Below, piece after piece: positions 1-8,910 of a DNA stretch of 64,000 nt. Positions within the stretch are counted from its first letter, which is position 1; every line of letters begins with the position of its first letter. The stretch lies in NCBI GenBank assembly GCA_020627535.1, contig JAHDGU010000009.1, forward strand, positions 1-64,000. Reading direction: 5' to 3'. The notes beneath the pieces are model-generated. The model was given only the letters and a program-made list of their open reading frames with translations, was not told the DNA's origin and made no database searches. A program made the position numbers and the translations under genes. Source of the DNA: Saprospiraceae bacterium. Its GTDB lineage: Bacteria > Bacteroidota > Bacteroidia > Chitinophagales > Saprospiraceae.

Positions 1-112
1 TTTCAAGATGAGTATTCCTTATAGGGTCGTGGAAGATGACCACGTTGATAGGCTACAGGTCGAAGGCTGGTGACAGTCGTAGCCGAGTAGTACTAATTAC
101 CCAAATGCTTCT
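1..112 (+). rRNA. 23S ribosomal RNA, 3' end (partial)
   Basis: The window opens inside the last helices of 23S rRNA. The stretch with gtagccgagtagtactaat near 80-98 matches the conserved 3' terminal region of bacterial 23S rRNA. The exact 3' end is approximate; the T-rich run after 110 should lie outside the mature RNA. The 5' part of the gene, and presumably 16S and spacer tRNAs, lie upstream of the window. Confidence 0.9.
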
Positions 113-264
113 TTTTTTAATTTAACTTTTACCGTTGTCACCCTTTAAATCACTTTTGATTCCTAAGAATCATTACATAGCAAAATGTTGGAGCGTCAGC
201 TGTCTTTCTTGTGGAACATAGACAGTATTGACCTAAAGAAATATCTACTTCTGTAGAAAAAGTT
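113..264 (+). other. 23S-5S spacer
   Basis: A spacer of about 150 nt between 23S and 5S. No tRNA cloverleaf was recognised. It contains a small inverted repeat (CTGTCT at 200-205 and AGACAG at 220-225) that could be a processing stem. It is AT-rich compared with the rRNA on both sides. Confidence 0.6.
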
Positions 265-373
<109 letters not shown>

Positions 374-379
374 TTTTAT

Positions 380-420
380 GAAAGCCTTGTTGAGAAATCA
401 GCAGGGCTTTCGCCATTTTA
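380..420 (+). terminator. Probable rrn operon terminator
   Basis: A 10 bp stem with one G-U pair (GAAAGCCTTG at 380-389 against CAGGGCTTTC at 402-411) lies just after 5S and is followed by a short T-containing tail (cattttaa). Position and stem strength fit an intrinsic terminator of the rRNA operon, though the T tract is short. The right arm also contains GGCTTTCGCC (405-414), the stem-loop core of a motif dispersed through this window, here without its A/T run. Confidence 0.6.
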
Positions 421-523
421 AGACCTTACTAGCGGTCGAGTCTTTTGCTTTGGATGTCTTTCTTAGGATGAGCGATCTTTACTTTCTGTGAGGTCGACTT
501 CCATACATGAGCCACTCGAGAGC

Positions 524-2002
524 ATGCGATTTGACTATTCACGCTTTGCATTCTTCCTGATCATACTGTTTTTGACAAGATTAGGCATTGATGTCAGTGG
601 TGGAGAAGATCACTACTTGTCATATGCGAAGTATTGGTGGAATCCCGACTGGATTCCCAACTCATTTATCCTTCAAGAGTTTGCAGGGACCCGTTTGCTA
701 TTCCAGTATCTCACAGGTCCTTTGCTCGAACATGTTAGCATATCCACTTCTGCACTGATATTAAGAGGACTGAATTTTCTTGGGTTTGCTTATGCGCTCA
801 CAGTATTGACCCAGTCACTGAATCTGCCAAGGCTGTTCGCCGTAGTGAGTTTTACCTTATTTCTTATTGGCAGGCAGAGTCTTTTTGGAGGTGAGTGGAT
901 ATTTGTCAGCGTAGAACCTAAGACATTTGCTTATGTCTTTTTGCTGCTAGCGGTCAATGCGTATTTGAGGGAACGCTATATCACCATGACGGTCTTTTTA
1001 GTGCTAGCTACTTATTTTCATTTTTTGATTGGGGCTTGGTTTTTCATCTATGTCGGCGCGCTTCTTATCTCAAAGTCTCTGAGAAGTCTGTTGCGTGTTG
1101 TGTGTTTGAGCTCTGTGTTACTAGGGCCTTTTATCTGGTATCTCTATCAAGGATACTTCTCTACATTCTCTGATTGTGCTCATAATATGTCCCATGTGTA
1201 TAACTACTATCGCATACCCCATCACACAGGACTATTCCAGTCATTGGATTACTTCTTGGATATTCATGTGCTAGGGGTGTTGGGGAGTTTTGTGCTTCTT
1301 TTGCTGTTGTTGTTTGCACGGCGTCAACTCCAAGGCGACAGACTGTGGCCTCCACTTGTGCGGTTGACGGTCATGATCCTGTCATTCAATTTGCTCTTTG
1401 TCCTAGCTGCTGCTATTGATGCCTATGGGTGCAATCAGGCGGGATCTGCGCTCATCACCTATTATCCATTTCGCAGCAATTCGATAGCATTGTTATTTTC
1501 CTATTTTATCATGGCACGTTTTGCGTCAGTATGGATCTCTAGAACCCAGTATGGGGATCTCCTGAAAAAGCTATTGATTTTTATGTTGCTTGTGATCGCA
1601 TGTTTTCGAACCTTGGATAATGCGCGCAAGTCAGTGGAAGCCATGAAGTCAAATTCCCTAAATCCGATGGCTGAGTATATCAAAGAGCATACACCACGAG
1701 ATGCTGTATTCGCTTTCGCCAAAATGCCTGCAAGTAGAGCTGAATCACCTAAATTCATCAGGACAGCCAACCGAGAAATGTTTGCACTCAAAAAATTTGT
1801 GCCAGCTACATCGAACAAGAGATGTGAATGGTATGAGCGACAATTACTTCAAGCAAGTCTGATGGAGGATTATCAATTGATATTTAGTCAGGAGATGTCA
1901 AAATACAAACTTGACTTCTTGGTGCTAGGTGAGTTTGTTGATGATGCCAGACTTAGCTTGATCTATAGCAACGAGCATTTTTACCTTTATTCTTTGCCAT
2001 AG
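524..2002 (+). CDS. Polytopic membrane protein, possible GT-C-type glycosyltransferase
   Basis: A 492-residue protein with about ten hydrophobic segments over residues 10-385 and a soluble C-terminal part of about 100 residues. A GTG at 488 would add 12 residues, but the ATG at 524 directly precedes the first hydrophobic segment (MRFDYSRFAFFLIILF) and is preferred. The shape (many membrane segments, long first loop with acidic residues, extracytoplasmic tail) resembles GT-C fold enzymes that use lipid-linked sugars, but I do not recognise a defining motif, so this stays a weak inference. It is the first gene after the rRNA operon and stands 12 bp before the DUF1801 gene, so the two may be co-transcribed. 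Confidence 0.75.
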   Translation: MRFDYSRFAFFLIILFLTRLGIDVSGGEDHYLSYAKYWWNPDWIPNSFILQEFAGTRLLFQYLTGPLLEHVSISTSALILRGLNFLGFAYALTVLTQSLNLPRLFAVVSFTLFLIGRQSLFGGEWIFVSVEPKTFAYVFLLLAVNAYLRERYITMTVFLVLATYFHFLIGAWFFIYVGALLISKSLRSLLRVVCLSSVLLGPFIWYLYQGYFSTFSDCAHNMSHVYNYYRIPHHTGLFQSLDYFLDIHVLGVLGSFVLLLLLLFARRQLQGDRLWPPLVRLTVMILSFNLLFVLAAAIDAYGCNQAGSALITYYPFRSNSIALLFSYFIMARFASVWISRTQYGDLLKKLLIFMLLVIACFRTLDNARKSVEAMKSNSLNPMAEYIKEHTPRDAVFAFAKMPASRAESPKFIRTANREMFALKKFVPATSNKRCEWYERQLLQASLMEDYQLIFSQEMSKYKLDFLVLGEFVDDARLSLIYSNEHFYLYSLP

Positions 2003-2014
2003 CTCTATACCCGT

Positions 2015-2368
2015 ATGTCGCATATATCAGATACATTCATCCGCCGCCTTAGCGAGAATCAAGCCGAGATTGTCGACTTCTTACACGAGTATATCCTTGG
2101 GATCCCCAATCTGAGGCAGAACATGAACTGGGGTGTGCCATGCTATTATGGGAAAGCCCTTATTTGCTATCAGAATGCAGTGAAGAATGATGGCATAGAG
2201 CTCAATTTTTTTCGAGGACACCTATTCGAGCTTGGAGATTCGCGACTGGTCAGTAAAGGACGTAAACTTGTAGCTGGCTACACTATATACAGTTGTGACG
2301 ATATTGACCACGAGTTTCTTCAGCTCCTATTGGATTTAGGGATAGAACTTGACAAGGAGCACAAATGA
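2015..2368 (+). CDS. DUF1801 (YdhG-like) domain protein
   Basis: A 117-residue protein covering the whole DUF1801 domain. The pattern near residues 30-45, an N-W-G-V-P-C-Y run followed by G-K-A-L-I-C-Y, is typical of the family, as is the later N-F-F-R-G stretch. The molecular role of the family is unknown; it is a small cytosolic alpha/beta fold. The gene ends in an ATGA overlap with the MerR-like gene behind it, which suggests translational coupling. Confidence 0.8.
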   Translation: MSHISDTFIRRLSENQAEIVDFLHEYILGIPNLRQNMNWGVPCYYGKALICYQNAVKNDGIELNFFRGHLFELGDSRLVSKGRKLVAGYTIYSCDDIDHEFLQLLLDLGIELDKEHK

Positions 2369-3162
2369 CACTCTACACTCTGACAGAGCTTTCCAAACTA
2401 TCTGGGATTAAAGCATCGCGACTCAGGCTCTGGAAATCCAGATACAATTTCCCTAAGTCACTCGATATTACCGAGAGCAGAAAGTACACAGAGTTTGAGC
2501 TTCTACGCCTTGTGAATGCAGCTACTTTAATATCGCAAGGATGGAGAGTGTCAAAGATATTGAAACTTAGCCCAGAGGCGCTTGTCCAAAATGCGCTGAT
2601 GCTTAGCGATATCAGCCTTGCCAAGTTCCGCTATGGTGCAATTATCAATGGTCTGCTGCGGTCTGTCTTAGAATATGATCAGGTAAATTTTGTTAATCTC
2701 TATGATGCCGTCAGAACTAGGCTTGATCTTGCTATTCAGCTAGAAGAAATTGATCTTCCTCTGATCAATCGAATGTGGGTGCTGTGGTGCTCTGGCAAGG
2801 TGCAGCTGATGCAGTACTACTACCTCAGACAGCTTCTCATCAGTACCTATACAAGTCAGATAAGATCTACAGACTCTCAGAATTCTTCTAGACTAACAAG
2901 CGTTGCAATTTATACCTTACACGAAGAAGATGATCTGATCGCTCACTTTTGCGCCGCCTGGCTTCACAAAGCCAAGTTTAAAGTGATCCTCATCACGAGG
3001 CCAATGCCATGGACGAGTCCCACACATTTGAGATCCAATGCTGATATCGACAAGGTTTTGTGTCTGCATCGGGCATCTCCAGTCCCTGAGATCAATGATT
3101 TCTTCAGCTTTGACACATCCGGTGATATCTCAGAGCTAATAGCACTACTGAGCGAGCTCTAG
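2365..3162 (+). CDS. MerR-family regulator with degenerate cobalamin-sensor-like C-terminus
   Basis: A 265-residue protein. Residues 1-75 form a MerR-type winged helix (Y-T-L-T-E-L-S-K-L-S-G start, then R-L-R-L-W-K-S-R-Y and a wing containing S-R-K-Y). The rest follows the helical-bundle plus Rossmann layout of MerR/B12 photoreceptor-like regulators (CarH/LitR type). The H-E-H element expected in the bundle is replaced (around L-M-Q-Y-Y-Y), and the E/D-x-H-x-x-G cobalamin ligand motif is not seen. It probably binds DNA but not adenosylcobalamin. Such Bacteroidota regulators often control carotenoid or photolyase genes; none are in this window. It overlaps the previous gene by 4 bp and shares a CTAG stop palindrome with the convergent antiporter gene. 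Confidence 0.75.
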   Translation: MTLYTLTELSKLSGIKASRLRLWKSRYNFPKSLDITESRKYTEFELLRLVNAATLISQGWRVSKILKLSPEALVQNALMLSDISLAKFRYGAIINGLLRSVLEYDQVNFVNLYDAVRTRLDLAIQLEEIDLPLINRMWVLWCSGKVQLMQYYYLRQLLISTYTSQIRSTDSQNSSRLTSVAIYTLHEEDDLIAHFCAAWLHKAKFKVILITRPMPWTSPTHLRSNADIDKVLCLHRASPVPEINDFFSFDTSGDISELIALLSEL

Positions 3163-5075
3163 CTTTTCTTTTCCGCTTCTGGATCAAGAGGATCCTCGAC
3201 CTTATGCTCTAGTTTTTCCTCGTCAAGTTCCTTACCCAGGTAGACGAGTTTGTGTTTTCCTTGCATATTGAGTCCATCTCTAGACTCTGGAATGATTACT
3301 AGACTGTCATCGGGGTTTTTCAAGAAGAAAGGCGCACTATAAGTCTCATTACTTAGTGTGGAAAGAATGTGATCATAGTGACCAAGATTTTCAATCGTGA
3401 CCTCATGCATGTTCGGATAATCCCGAGCAATATTGTTGAGATTAAGATAGTCATCTTGCTGGGACAAGAAGCGACTGCTACGTGTACCGCTTTTTAGCTC
3501 TTGACTACTGATAAGCTTAAAGGTTCCGTTCTCCCCTATGTTCTTTTTAAATTTTCCACAAACGAACTCATTCACCTCACTGCTAGAGGTCATCGCGAAT
3601 AGATAGCCCATATCCAGTAAATCAAACTTATCATCTAGATCATCGGTGTAGACATTGGCAGAGAATGCTTCGAGCTCTGCTTCTTTTGCCAGATTGATAT
3701 ATCCTTGATTGCTGTCAATCAAGACGACATGACGATCATTATCAGCGAGATACTTGCCGATGACTCGACCAGCATAATTCGCTCCTACGATCAGCACACC
3801 ATTGGACTTGGGAAGAGTCACTCCGAGCAACCTGGCAAAGAGTCTCGCCGTAGTTGCATTGAGCAGGACCGTGCCAAGGACGATCAAGAATACGAGAGGT
3901 ACGATGTATTCTGCACCAGCGACAGGATGATCTCCTTGACTCAGTCGCAGACCAAAGAGCGATGCAATACCAGCAGCCACGATCCCTCGTGGGCCTACCC
4001 AGGATATGAAAATCTTCTCTTTGAGCTTGAGTTCGCTCCCATGCGTACTAAGAAATACACCGAGCGGTCTCAAAACCAATATCACCACTAAAAACAGAAT
4101 AATGGTCCGAATATCCATCAAGAGCTGCAAGTCTTCCATATTGATATTCGCAGCAAGCAGGATGAAAAGTATCGAGATGAGAAGTACACTTAAACTCTCC
4201 TTGAAAAAAAGGATCTCCTTGATCTGCGGTAGGTCCATATTACCCAGTACCATACCCATCACGACTACAGTCAATAGACCAGATTCATGCTCGAGCACAT
4301 CGGATAGGACAAAGACTCCCATCACCATAGCCAAGCTAAATACATTCAGCAAGTAGTGCGGTATCAGCTTCTTTCTCAGCATAAAAGCCAAAGCATGGGC
4401 AGCCAAGAATCCGAGAGATAATCCGATCAGTACCAGAGTTGCAAACTTCCTTAGTGCTTCTGTCGTGAAGGCATCTTCACCGCCATGAGCGCCATGGCCA
4501 TGATCGACACCATGGACTGAAATGATGTACTGAAATACAAGTACAGCGACCAAAGCTCCGATAGGATCAATCAAGATTCCCTCCCATTTTAGGACTGCAG
4601 ACACTTTTCGCGAAAGCGGAATATTTTGTAAGATCGGCGCGATTACCGTAGGTCCAGTCACGATGATGAGACCTGCAAAGAGAAGAGAAATCTGCCAGCT
4701 CAGTCCTATGATGAAGTGTGCTGCAACACCCGCTCCGACGAATGTCACCAAAGACCCCAAGGTAATGAGCTTTCCAATGACAGGCCCTACACCGCGGATT
4801 TCTTTCCGCTTTAGCGTCAGTCCTCCTTCAAAAAGTATGATGCCGATTGCCAGTGAAACGAAATAAAACAGGGTGTTTCCAGGGAACAGGCCCTTGCCAG
4901 TGCTTTCTTGGAACATCGGCTCGAGCCACTTGCCTTCTTCGCCTGTCCAGTAGCTAGAAAATGGACCAACGGCCAGGCCGATGAGGAGTAGTGGTAGGAT
5001 TGCTGGGACTTTGATCTTCCAGGCGATCCACTGTGCTGTGATACCCAGCACGATGATGGCAGCCATTTCTAACAT
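3159..5075 (-). CDS. CPA1-type Na+(K+)/H+ antiporter with C-terminal RCK-N domain
   Basis: A 638-residue protein. Residues 1-415 hold about 12 membrane segments of the CPA cation/proton antiporter fold, with a T-G-P-T stretch, the acidic I-L-I-D-P-I-G motif expected at the ion site and a G-P-R-G-I-V-A-A motif. From about residue 424 a cytosolic Rossmann-type domain begins with G-V-L-I-V-G-A-N-Y-A-G, the TrkA-N/RCK nucleotide-binding pattern that gates such transporters. It exchanges monovalent cations for protons at the inner membrane. A His-rich loop (HGVDHGHGAHGG, near residue 190) between helices is a local oddity that might bind metal or sense pH. The gene stands alone leftward, convergent with the MerR-like gene and divergent from prfC. 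Confidence 0.9.
   Translation of the reverse strand: MLEMAAIIVLGITAQWIAWKIKVPAILPLLLIGLAVGPFSSYWTGEEGKWLEPMFQESTGKGLFPGNTLFYFVSLAIGIILFEGGLTLKRKEIRGVGPVIGKLITLGSLVTFVGAGVAAHFIIGLSWQISLLFAGLIIVTGPTVIAPILQNIPLSRKVSAVLKWEGILIDPIGALVAVLVFQYIISVHGVDHGHGAHGGEDAFTTEALRKFATLVLIGLSLGFLAAHALAFMLRKKLIPHYLLNVFSLAMVMGVFVLSDVLEHESGLLTVVVMGMVLGNMDLPQIKEILFFKESLSVLLISILFILLAANINMEDLQLLMDIRTIILFLVVILVLRPLGVFLSTHGSELKLKEKIFISWVGPRGIVAAGIASLFGLRLSQGDHPVAGAEYIVPLVFLIVLGTVLLNATTARLFARLLGVTLPKSNGVLIVGANYAGRVIGKYLADNDRHVVLIDSNQGYINLAKEAELEAFSANVYTDDLDDKFDLLDMGYLFAMTSSSEVNEFVCGKFKKNIGENGTFKLISSQELKSGTRSSRFLSQQDDYLNLNNIARDYPNMHEVTIENLGHYDHILSTLSNETYSAPFFLKNPDDSLVIIPESRDGLNMQGKHKLVYLGKELDEEKLEHKVEDPLDPEAEKKS
4605..4618 (+). 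repeat. T-tract mini-hairpin motif (CGC stem)
   Basis: TTTT-CGC-GAAA-GCG on the plus strand, antisense inside the antiporter gene. Confidence 0.55.
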
Positions 5076-5148
5076 CTGTGTCTAAATTTTCCTCTAAAGT
5101 AGCAAACTCCTGAGAGTCTGACTCCTAGAAGCTGCAGAGCCTAAATCT

Positions 5149-5156
5149 TATCTTTG
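5149..5156 (+). promoter_or_regulatory. Bacteroidota -7 promoter element before prfC
   Basis: TATCTTTG matches the TAnnTTTG consensus of the Bacteroidota primary sigma factor. No clear TTTG lies about 20 bases upstream, so the -33 half is weak. It implies that transcription starts near 5160-5165, which rules out the TTG codon at 5154 as the prfC start. Confidence 0.55.
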
Positions 5157-5162
5157 CAGCCG

Positions 5163-5177
5163 TTTTTTACGGAAGTA
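5163..5177 (+). repeat. T-tract mini-hairpin motif (TAC stem, GGAA loop) in prfC leader
   Basis: TTTTT-TAC-GGAA-GTA. This is a weak AT-containing member of the dispersed T-tract plus C(GNNA)G hairpin family. It is in the presumed prfC 5' leader. Confidence 0.35.
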
Positions 5178-5186
5178 TCAAGACCC

Positions 5187-6764
5187 TTGGGATTACAAGA
5201 AGAGATAGCAAAGAGAAAGACATTCGGCATCGTCAGTCACCCTGATGCAGGGAAGACCACCCTGACAGAAAAGCTATTGCTGTTTGGTGGGGCGATCCAG
5301 ATCGCGGGTGCGGTGAAGTCCAATAAGATTAAGAAGCATGCGACCTCCGATTTTATGGAGATCGAGAAACAGCGAGGGATCTCCGTGGCTACCTCCGTCA
5401 TGGCCTTTGAGTATAGAGATTACAAGGTCAATATACTTGATACACCAGGTCACAAGGACTTTGCAGAAGATACCTACCGCACGCTCACGGCAGTCGACTC
5501 AGCTATCGTAGTGATCGATGTGGCCAAAGGAGTCGAAGAGCAGACAGAGAAGCTGGTTGAAGTCTGTCGTATGCGCAATACGCCCATGATCGTCTTCATC
5601 AATAAACTCGATCGCGAAGGGAAAGACGGCTTTGACTTGCTCGATGAGATCGAAGAAAAGCTCAAGCTTAAGGTCTGTCCTCTCAGTTGGCCAGTTGGCA
5701 TGGGGCAAGACTTTCAAGGAGTCTTCAATATCTACTCGGATGAGCTCAAACTTTTCCGTGCGCACAGTAAGCAAGACGAGGAGGATACATTTCTCCTCAA
5801 AGACTTGGCAAGTGAAGAACTAACCCAACAAGTGGGGGATCGCGCAGCCGCCTCCCTCCGAGAGGATGTCGAGATGGTGCAAGAAGTCTATCCGGCATTT
5901 GATCGGGAGGCTTATCTGGCGGGTCAGCAGTCACCAGTATTCTTCGGATCGGCCATCAACAACTTTGGTGTCAAGGAATTGCTCGACTGCTTTGTGGACA
6001 TAGCGCCCAACCCATTGCCACGGACAACCGAGCAGAGAGAAATCGAACCAGGCGAGAAGAAATTTACCGGCTTTGTATTTAAGATCCATGCCAACATGGA
6101 TCCGAAGCATCGCGATCGGTTAGCATTTCTTAGAGTCTGCTCCGGCATCTTTGAGCGCAATACCAACTACTATCATGTGCGACAGGATAAGAAGATGAAA
6201 TTTTCCAATCCTACAGCTTTCATGGCTAGCCGCAAGGAAGTCATTGAAGCTGCGTATCCCGGTGACATCGTGGGTCTCTATGATAGCGGCAATTTCAAGA
6301 TAGGAGATGGTCTCACAGAAGGTGAGACACTTCACTTCCAGGGCATCCCAAGCTTCTCTCCTGAGCTATTCCGTTATGTCGTCAATCGTGATCCCATGAA
6401 GTCCAAGCAGCTCAATAAAGGCATCGACCAGCTCATGGATGAGGGCGTCGCTCAGCTCTTCACCAAAGAGGACAATGCTCGAAAAATCATCGGGACAGTT
6501 GGGCAGCTCCAGTTTGAAGTTATCAAGTATCGACTCAAGGGAGAGTACGGAGCCAGCTGTGACTTTGAAGCACTACAGATGTACAAGGCCTGCTGGATCG
6601 AAGGCGATGACAAAGACATCAGCGAATTTGTACGCTTGCGCAAACGGAATGTCGCTCGAGACAAAGAAGGGCGCTTTGTGTACATGGCAGAATCAGCATG
6701 GATGCTCAAGACCGTGCAAGACAATCACCCCGAACTCAAGTTTCACTTTACCTCAGAATTTTAA
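5187..6764 (+). CDS. prfC: Peptide chain release factor 3
   Basis: A translation GTPase that recycles RF1/RF2 from the ribosome. The G1 loop S-H-P-D-A-G-K-T-T is near the N-terminus, followed by switch motif D-T-P-G-H, then N-K-L-D; the C-terminal half carries the EF-G-like domain II and RF3-specific region up to residue 525. RF3 proteins usually begin M-x-x-L-Q-E-E-I-x-K-R-x-T-F. Here that series starts at the TTG at 5187. The upstream TTG at 5154 sits inside the promoter element and is rejected. No ATG fits, so a TTG start is likely. The glyS gene follows 12 bp later on the same strand, pointing to a two-gene translation operon. Confidence 0.93.
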   Translation: MGLQEEIAKRKTFGIVSHPDAGKTTLTEKLLLFGGAIQIAGAVKSNKIKKHATSDFMEIEKQRGISVATSVMAFEYRDYKVNILDTPGHKDFAEDTYRTLTAVDSAIVVIDVAKGVEEQTEKLVEVCRMRNTPMIVFINKLDREGKDGFDLLDEIEEKLKLKVCPLSWPVGMGQDFQGVFNIYSDELKLFRAHSKQDEEDTFLLKDLASEELTQQVGDRAAASLREDVEMVQEVYPAFDREAYLAGQQSPVFFGSAINNFGVKELLDCFVDIAPNPLPRTTEQREIEPGEKKFTGFVFKIHANMDPKHRDRLAFLRVCSGIFERNTNYYHVRQDKKMKFSNPTAFMASRKEVIEAAYPGDIVGLYDSGNFKIGDGLTEGETLHFQGIPSFSPELFRYVVNRDPMKSKQLNKGIDQLMDEGVAQLFTKEDNARKIIGTVGQLQFEVIKYRLKGEYGASCDFEALQMYKACWIEGDDKDISEFVRLRKRNVARDKEGRFVYMAESAWMLKTVQDNHPELKFHFTSEF

Positions 6765-6776
6765 TCGAAAGAACAG

Positions 6777-8297
6777 ATGGACAATCTCTTCAAGAATATC
6801 ATCTCACACTGCAAGACCTATGGGTTTATCTTCCCCTCTAGCGAGATCTATGACGGCCTCAGTGCCACCTATGACTATGGTCCCAATGGTGTAGAGCTCA
6901 AGAACAACATCAAGCAAGCCTGGTGGAAGAGCATGGTCCGTCAGCATGAGAACATCGTGGGTCTTGACGCTGCCATCTTCATGCATCCCAAGACTTGGAA
7001 GGCTTCAGGGCACGTCGATGCTTTCAATGATCCACTCATCGATAACAAGACTTCCAAGAAAAGATACCGCGCAGATGTGCTTGTCGAGGACTACATGGCC
7101 AAGCTTGAAGCCAAGATACAAAAGGAGGTCGACAAGGCCAAGAAGCGCTTTGGTGATGACTTTGACGAGGTCATGTATAGCAAGACCAATCCACGCGTCT
7201 TGGCCAATGCCGAGAAGCATGAAGCTGCAAGGACTCGTCTGGCAAAAGCTATGACCGACGGTGATCTCGAGGACATGAAAAAGATGATCGAGGACTATGA
7301 GATCGCCTGTCCAGAGAGCGGATCTAGAGATTGGACGGAAGTCCGCCAATTCAATCTCATGTTCTCCACGCAGCTGGGTGCTGTGGCTGGTGAAGAAGGC
7401 AAGTTGTATCTCAGACCTGAGACCGCTCAGGGCATCTTTGTCAACTTCCTTAACGTCCAGAAAAGCTCTCGACAGAAAGTGCCATTTGGCATCGCTCAAA
7501 TTGGAAAAGCCTTCAGAAATGAGATCATCGCTCGTCAGTTCATCTTCAGGATGAGAGAATTTGAGCAGATGGAGATGCAATTTTTTGTGCAGCCGGGATC
7601 CGAGATGGAGTGGTATGAGTACTGGAAAGCAGAGCGGCTCAAATGGCATGAGATGCTTGGAGGATCGAGTGAAGATCTCAGATATCATGATCATGACAAT
7701 CTGGCTCACTACGCCAATGCAGCAGTGGATATCGAATTCAAGTTTCCCTTTGGTTTCAAGGAGCTAGAAGGTATCCACAGTCGTACGGACTTTGATTTGA
7801 CGCAGCATCAAGCCCTTTCGGGCAAAAAAATGCAGTACTTCGATCCAGTGCTCAATGAGAGTTATGTGCCGTATGTAGTAGAAACATCAATCGGTGTTGA
7901 TCGTATGTTCTTAGCTACACTAAGTCGAGCTTACACTGAGGAGTCAGTGCCTGATGGCAAAGGTGGCAGCAGCGAAAGAGTAGTGCTGAAATTGCACCCT
8001 AGTCTAGCACCTGTCAAGTGTGCGATTCTTCCACTAGTGAAGAATAATGCTGATCTCACAGAGAAGGCTAGAGCTGTATTTGATGATCTCAAGATGGACT
8101 ATGCTGCTCAGTATGATGAGAAGGATGCCATTGGCCGCAGATACAGAAGACAAGATGCCATCGGTACGCCATATTGTATTACGGTAGATCATGATAGTCT
8201 CGAGGACAATGCTGTCACCGTGCGTGAACGTGATAGCCTGACACAAGAGCGCGTATCACTTGATGGCCTAAAAGCCTATTTGGCCCAAAGGCTCTGA
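6777..8297 (+). CDS. glyS: Glycine-tRNA ligase, single-chain dimeric type
   Basis: A 506-residue class II aminoacyl-tRNA synthetase that charges tRNA-Gly. It is the alpha2 (eukaryote/archaea-like) type, used by Bacteroidota in place of the tetrameric GlyQ/GlyS pair. Visible marks are the N-terminal S-S-E-I-Y-D-G and D-Y-G-P-N-G stretches, R-P-E-T-A-Q-G-I-F-V-N-F (motif 2 region), F-R-N-E-I, an E-T-S-I-G-V-D-R motif 3 region, and an anticodon-binding domain from about residue 400. It starts at ATG 12 bp after prfC. A T-tract hairpin motif lies inside the gene at 7812-7830. Confidence 0.96.
   Translation: MDNLFKNIISHCKTYGFIFPSSEIYDGLSATYDYGPNGVELKNNIKQAWWKSMVRQHENIVGLDAAIFMHPKTWKASGHVDAFNDPLIDNKTSKKRYRADVLVEDYMAKLEAKIQKEVDKAKKRFGDDFDEVMYSKTNPRVLANAEKHEAARTRLAKAMTDGDLEDMKKMIEDYEIACPESGSRDWTEVRQFNLMFSTQLGAVAGEEGKLYLRPETAQGIFVNFLNVQKSSRQKVPFGIAQIGKAFRNEIIARQFIFRMREFEQMEMQFFVQPGSEMEWYEYWKAERLKWHEMLGGSSEDLRYHDHDNLAHYANAAVDIEFKFPFGFKELEGIHSRTDFDLTQHQALSGKKMQYFDPVLNESYVPYVVETSIGVDRMFLATLSRAYTEESVPDGKGGSSERVVLKLHPSLAPVKCAILPLVKNNADLTEKARAVFDDLKMDYAAQYDEKDAIGRRYRRQDAIGTPYCITVDHDSLEDNAVTVRERDSLTQERVSLDGLKAYLAQRL
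7812..7830 (-). repeat. T-tract mini-hairpin motif inside glyS
   Basis: Read on the minus strand: seven Ts, then GCCC-GAAA-GGGC. It has a four-base-pair stem and a GAAA loop, the longest T run and one of the strongest stems of the family in this window. Confidence 0.6.
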
Positions 8298-8352
8298 TGA
8301 GAAAATATCGCTAGGGAACAATGCTTAGCTTTAGCTTCGTTATATAGGAGTA

Positions 8353-8868
8353 ATGGAACTCAGAGCTCAGGACATACCGCGATATACTGTCAAGGACTAC
8401 CAGCAGTGGAAAGGTGACTGGGAACTAATCAAGGGCTACCCATATGCCATGAGCCCAAGTGCCAAGGGGAGGCACCAATTGTTTGCTTTTAAGCTGGCAC
8501 GGCTTTTAGCTGATCAATTGGATCACTGTCCTCATTGTCAAGTTTATCTAGAACTGGACTGGATCGTTGCCGAGGATACGGTAGTCCGTCCAGATATATT
8601 CATCCATTGTGGTGAAGCGATCGAGGACTACCTCAAGGCTACACCTACGCTCATTATTGAAATCCTATCTCCAGCTACGCTCCTCAAAGATCAAGGTGTC
8701 AAAAAGGAACTCTATGCTTCTCAAGCCGTGGGGTACTACATCATAGCTGATCCGGCCACAGGACATCTGCAGCGACTACAGTTGGTGGATGGTGAATATG
8801 AGGACATGGTGCTCAAAGATGATCAGGCAAGCATTGAGCTTGGTCTAGACTGTCAAGTCGCCATCTGA
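8353..8868 (+). CDS. Uma2-family (DUF820) restriction-endonuclease-like protein
   Basis: A 171-residue protein matching the Uma2 fold: an N-terminal Y-T-V-K-D-Y-Q-Q-W segment, a central V-V-R-P-D-I-F-I motif (P-D of the PD-(D/E)xK core, near residue 77), then L-I-I-E-I-L-S-P-A-T (the E-x-x-S-P core) and a late Y-Y-I-I-A-D strand. Uma2 proteins are abundant in cyanobacteria and some Bacteroidota and have no settled function; a nuclease role is inferred from fold only. The gene stands alone between glyS and a convergent T9SS cargo gene. A possible promoter element TAGCTTTA is at 8326-8333. Confidence 0.85.
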   Translation: MELRAQDIPRYTVKDYQQWKGDWELIKGYPYAMSPSAKGRHQLFAFKLARLLADQLDHCPHCQVYLELDWIVAEDTVVRPDIFIHCGEAIEDYLKATPTLIIEILSPATLLKDQGVKKELYASQAVGYYIIADPATGHLQRLQLVDGEYEDMVLKDDQASIELGLDCQVAI

Positions 8869-8910
8869 TTATCTGCACTGTCGTGCAAATGGTCTGTAAG
8901 ATCGGTCGAC

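Noticed and set aside
405-414. GGCTTTCGCC in the rrn terminator as a full member of the hairpin family
   Set aside because: The stem and loop match, but the adjoining A run is missing (ATTTT follows) and the terminator stem already explains the bases.
1712-1724. GCTTTCGCCAAAA as a full copy of the motif
   Set aside because: The outer stem base is C in place of G, so only two pairs form; kept as a partial copy only. The same holds for 17537-17550 and 33673-33687.
7005-7709. 234-codon minus-strand open frame inside glyS
   Set aside because: Antisense shadow of glycyl-tRNA synthetase; no start context or family.
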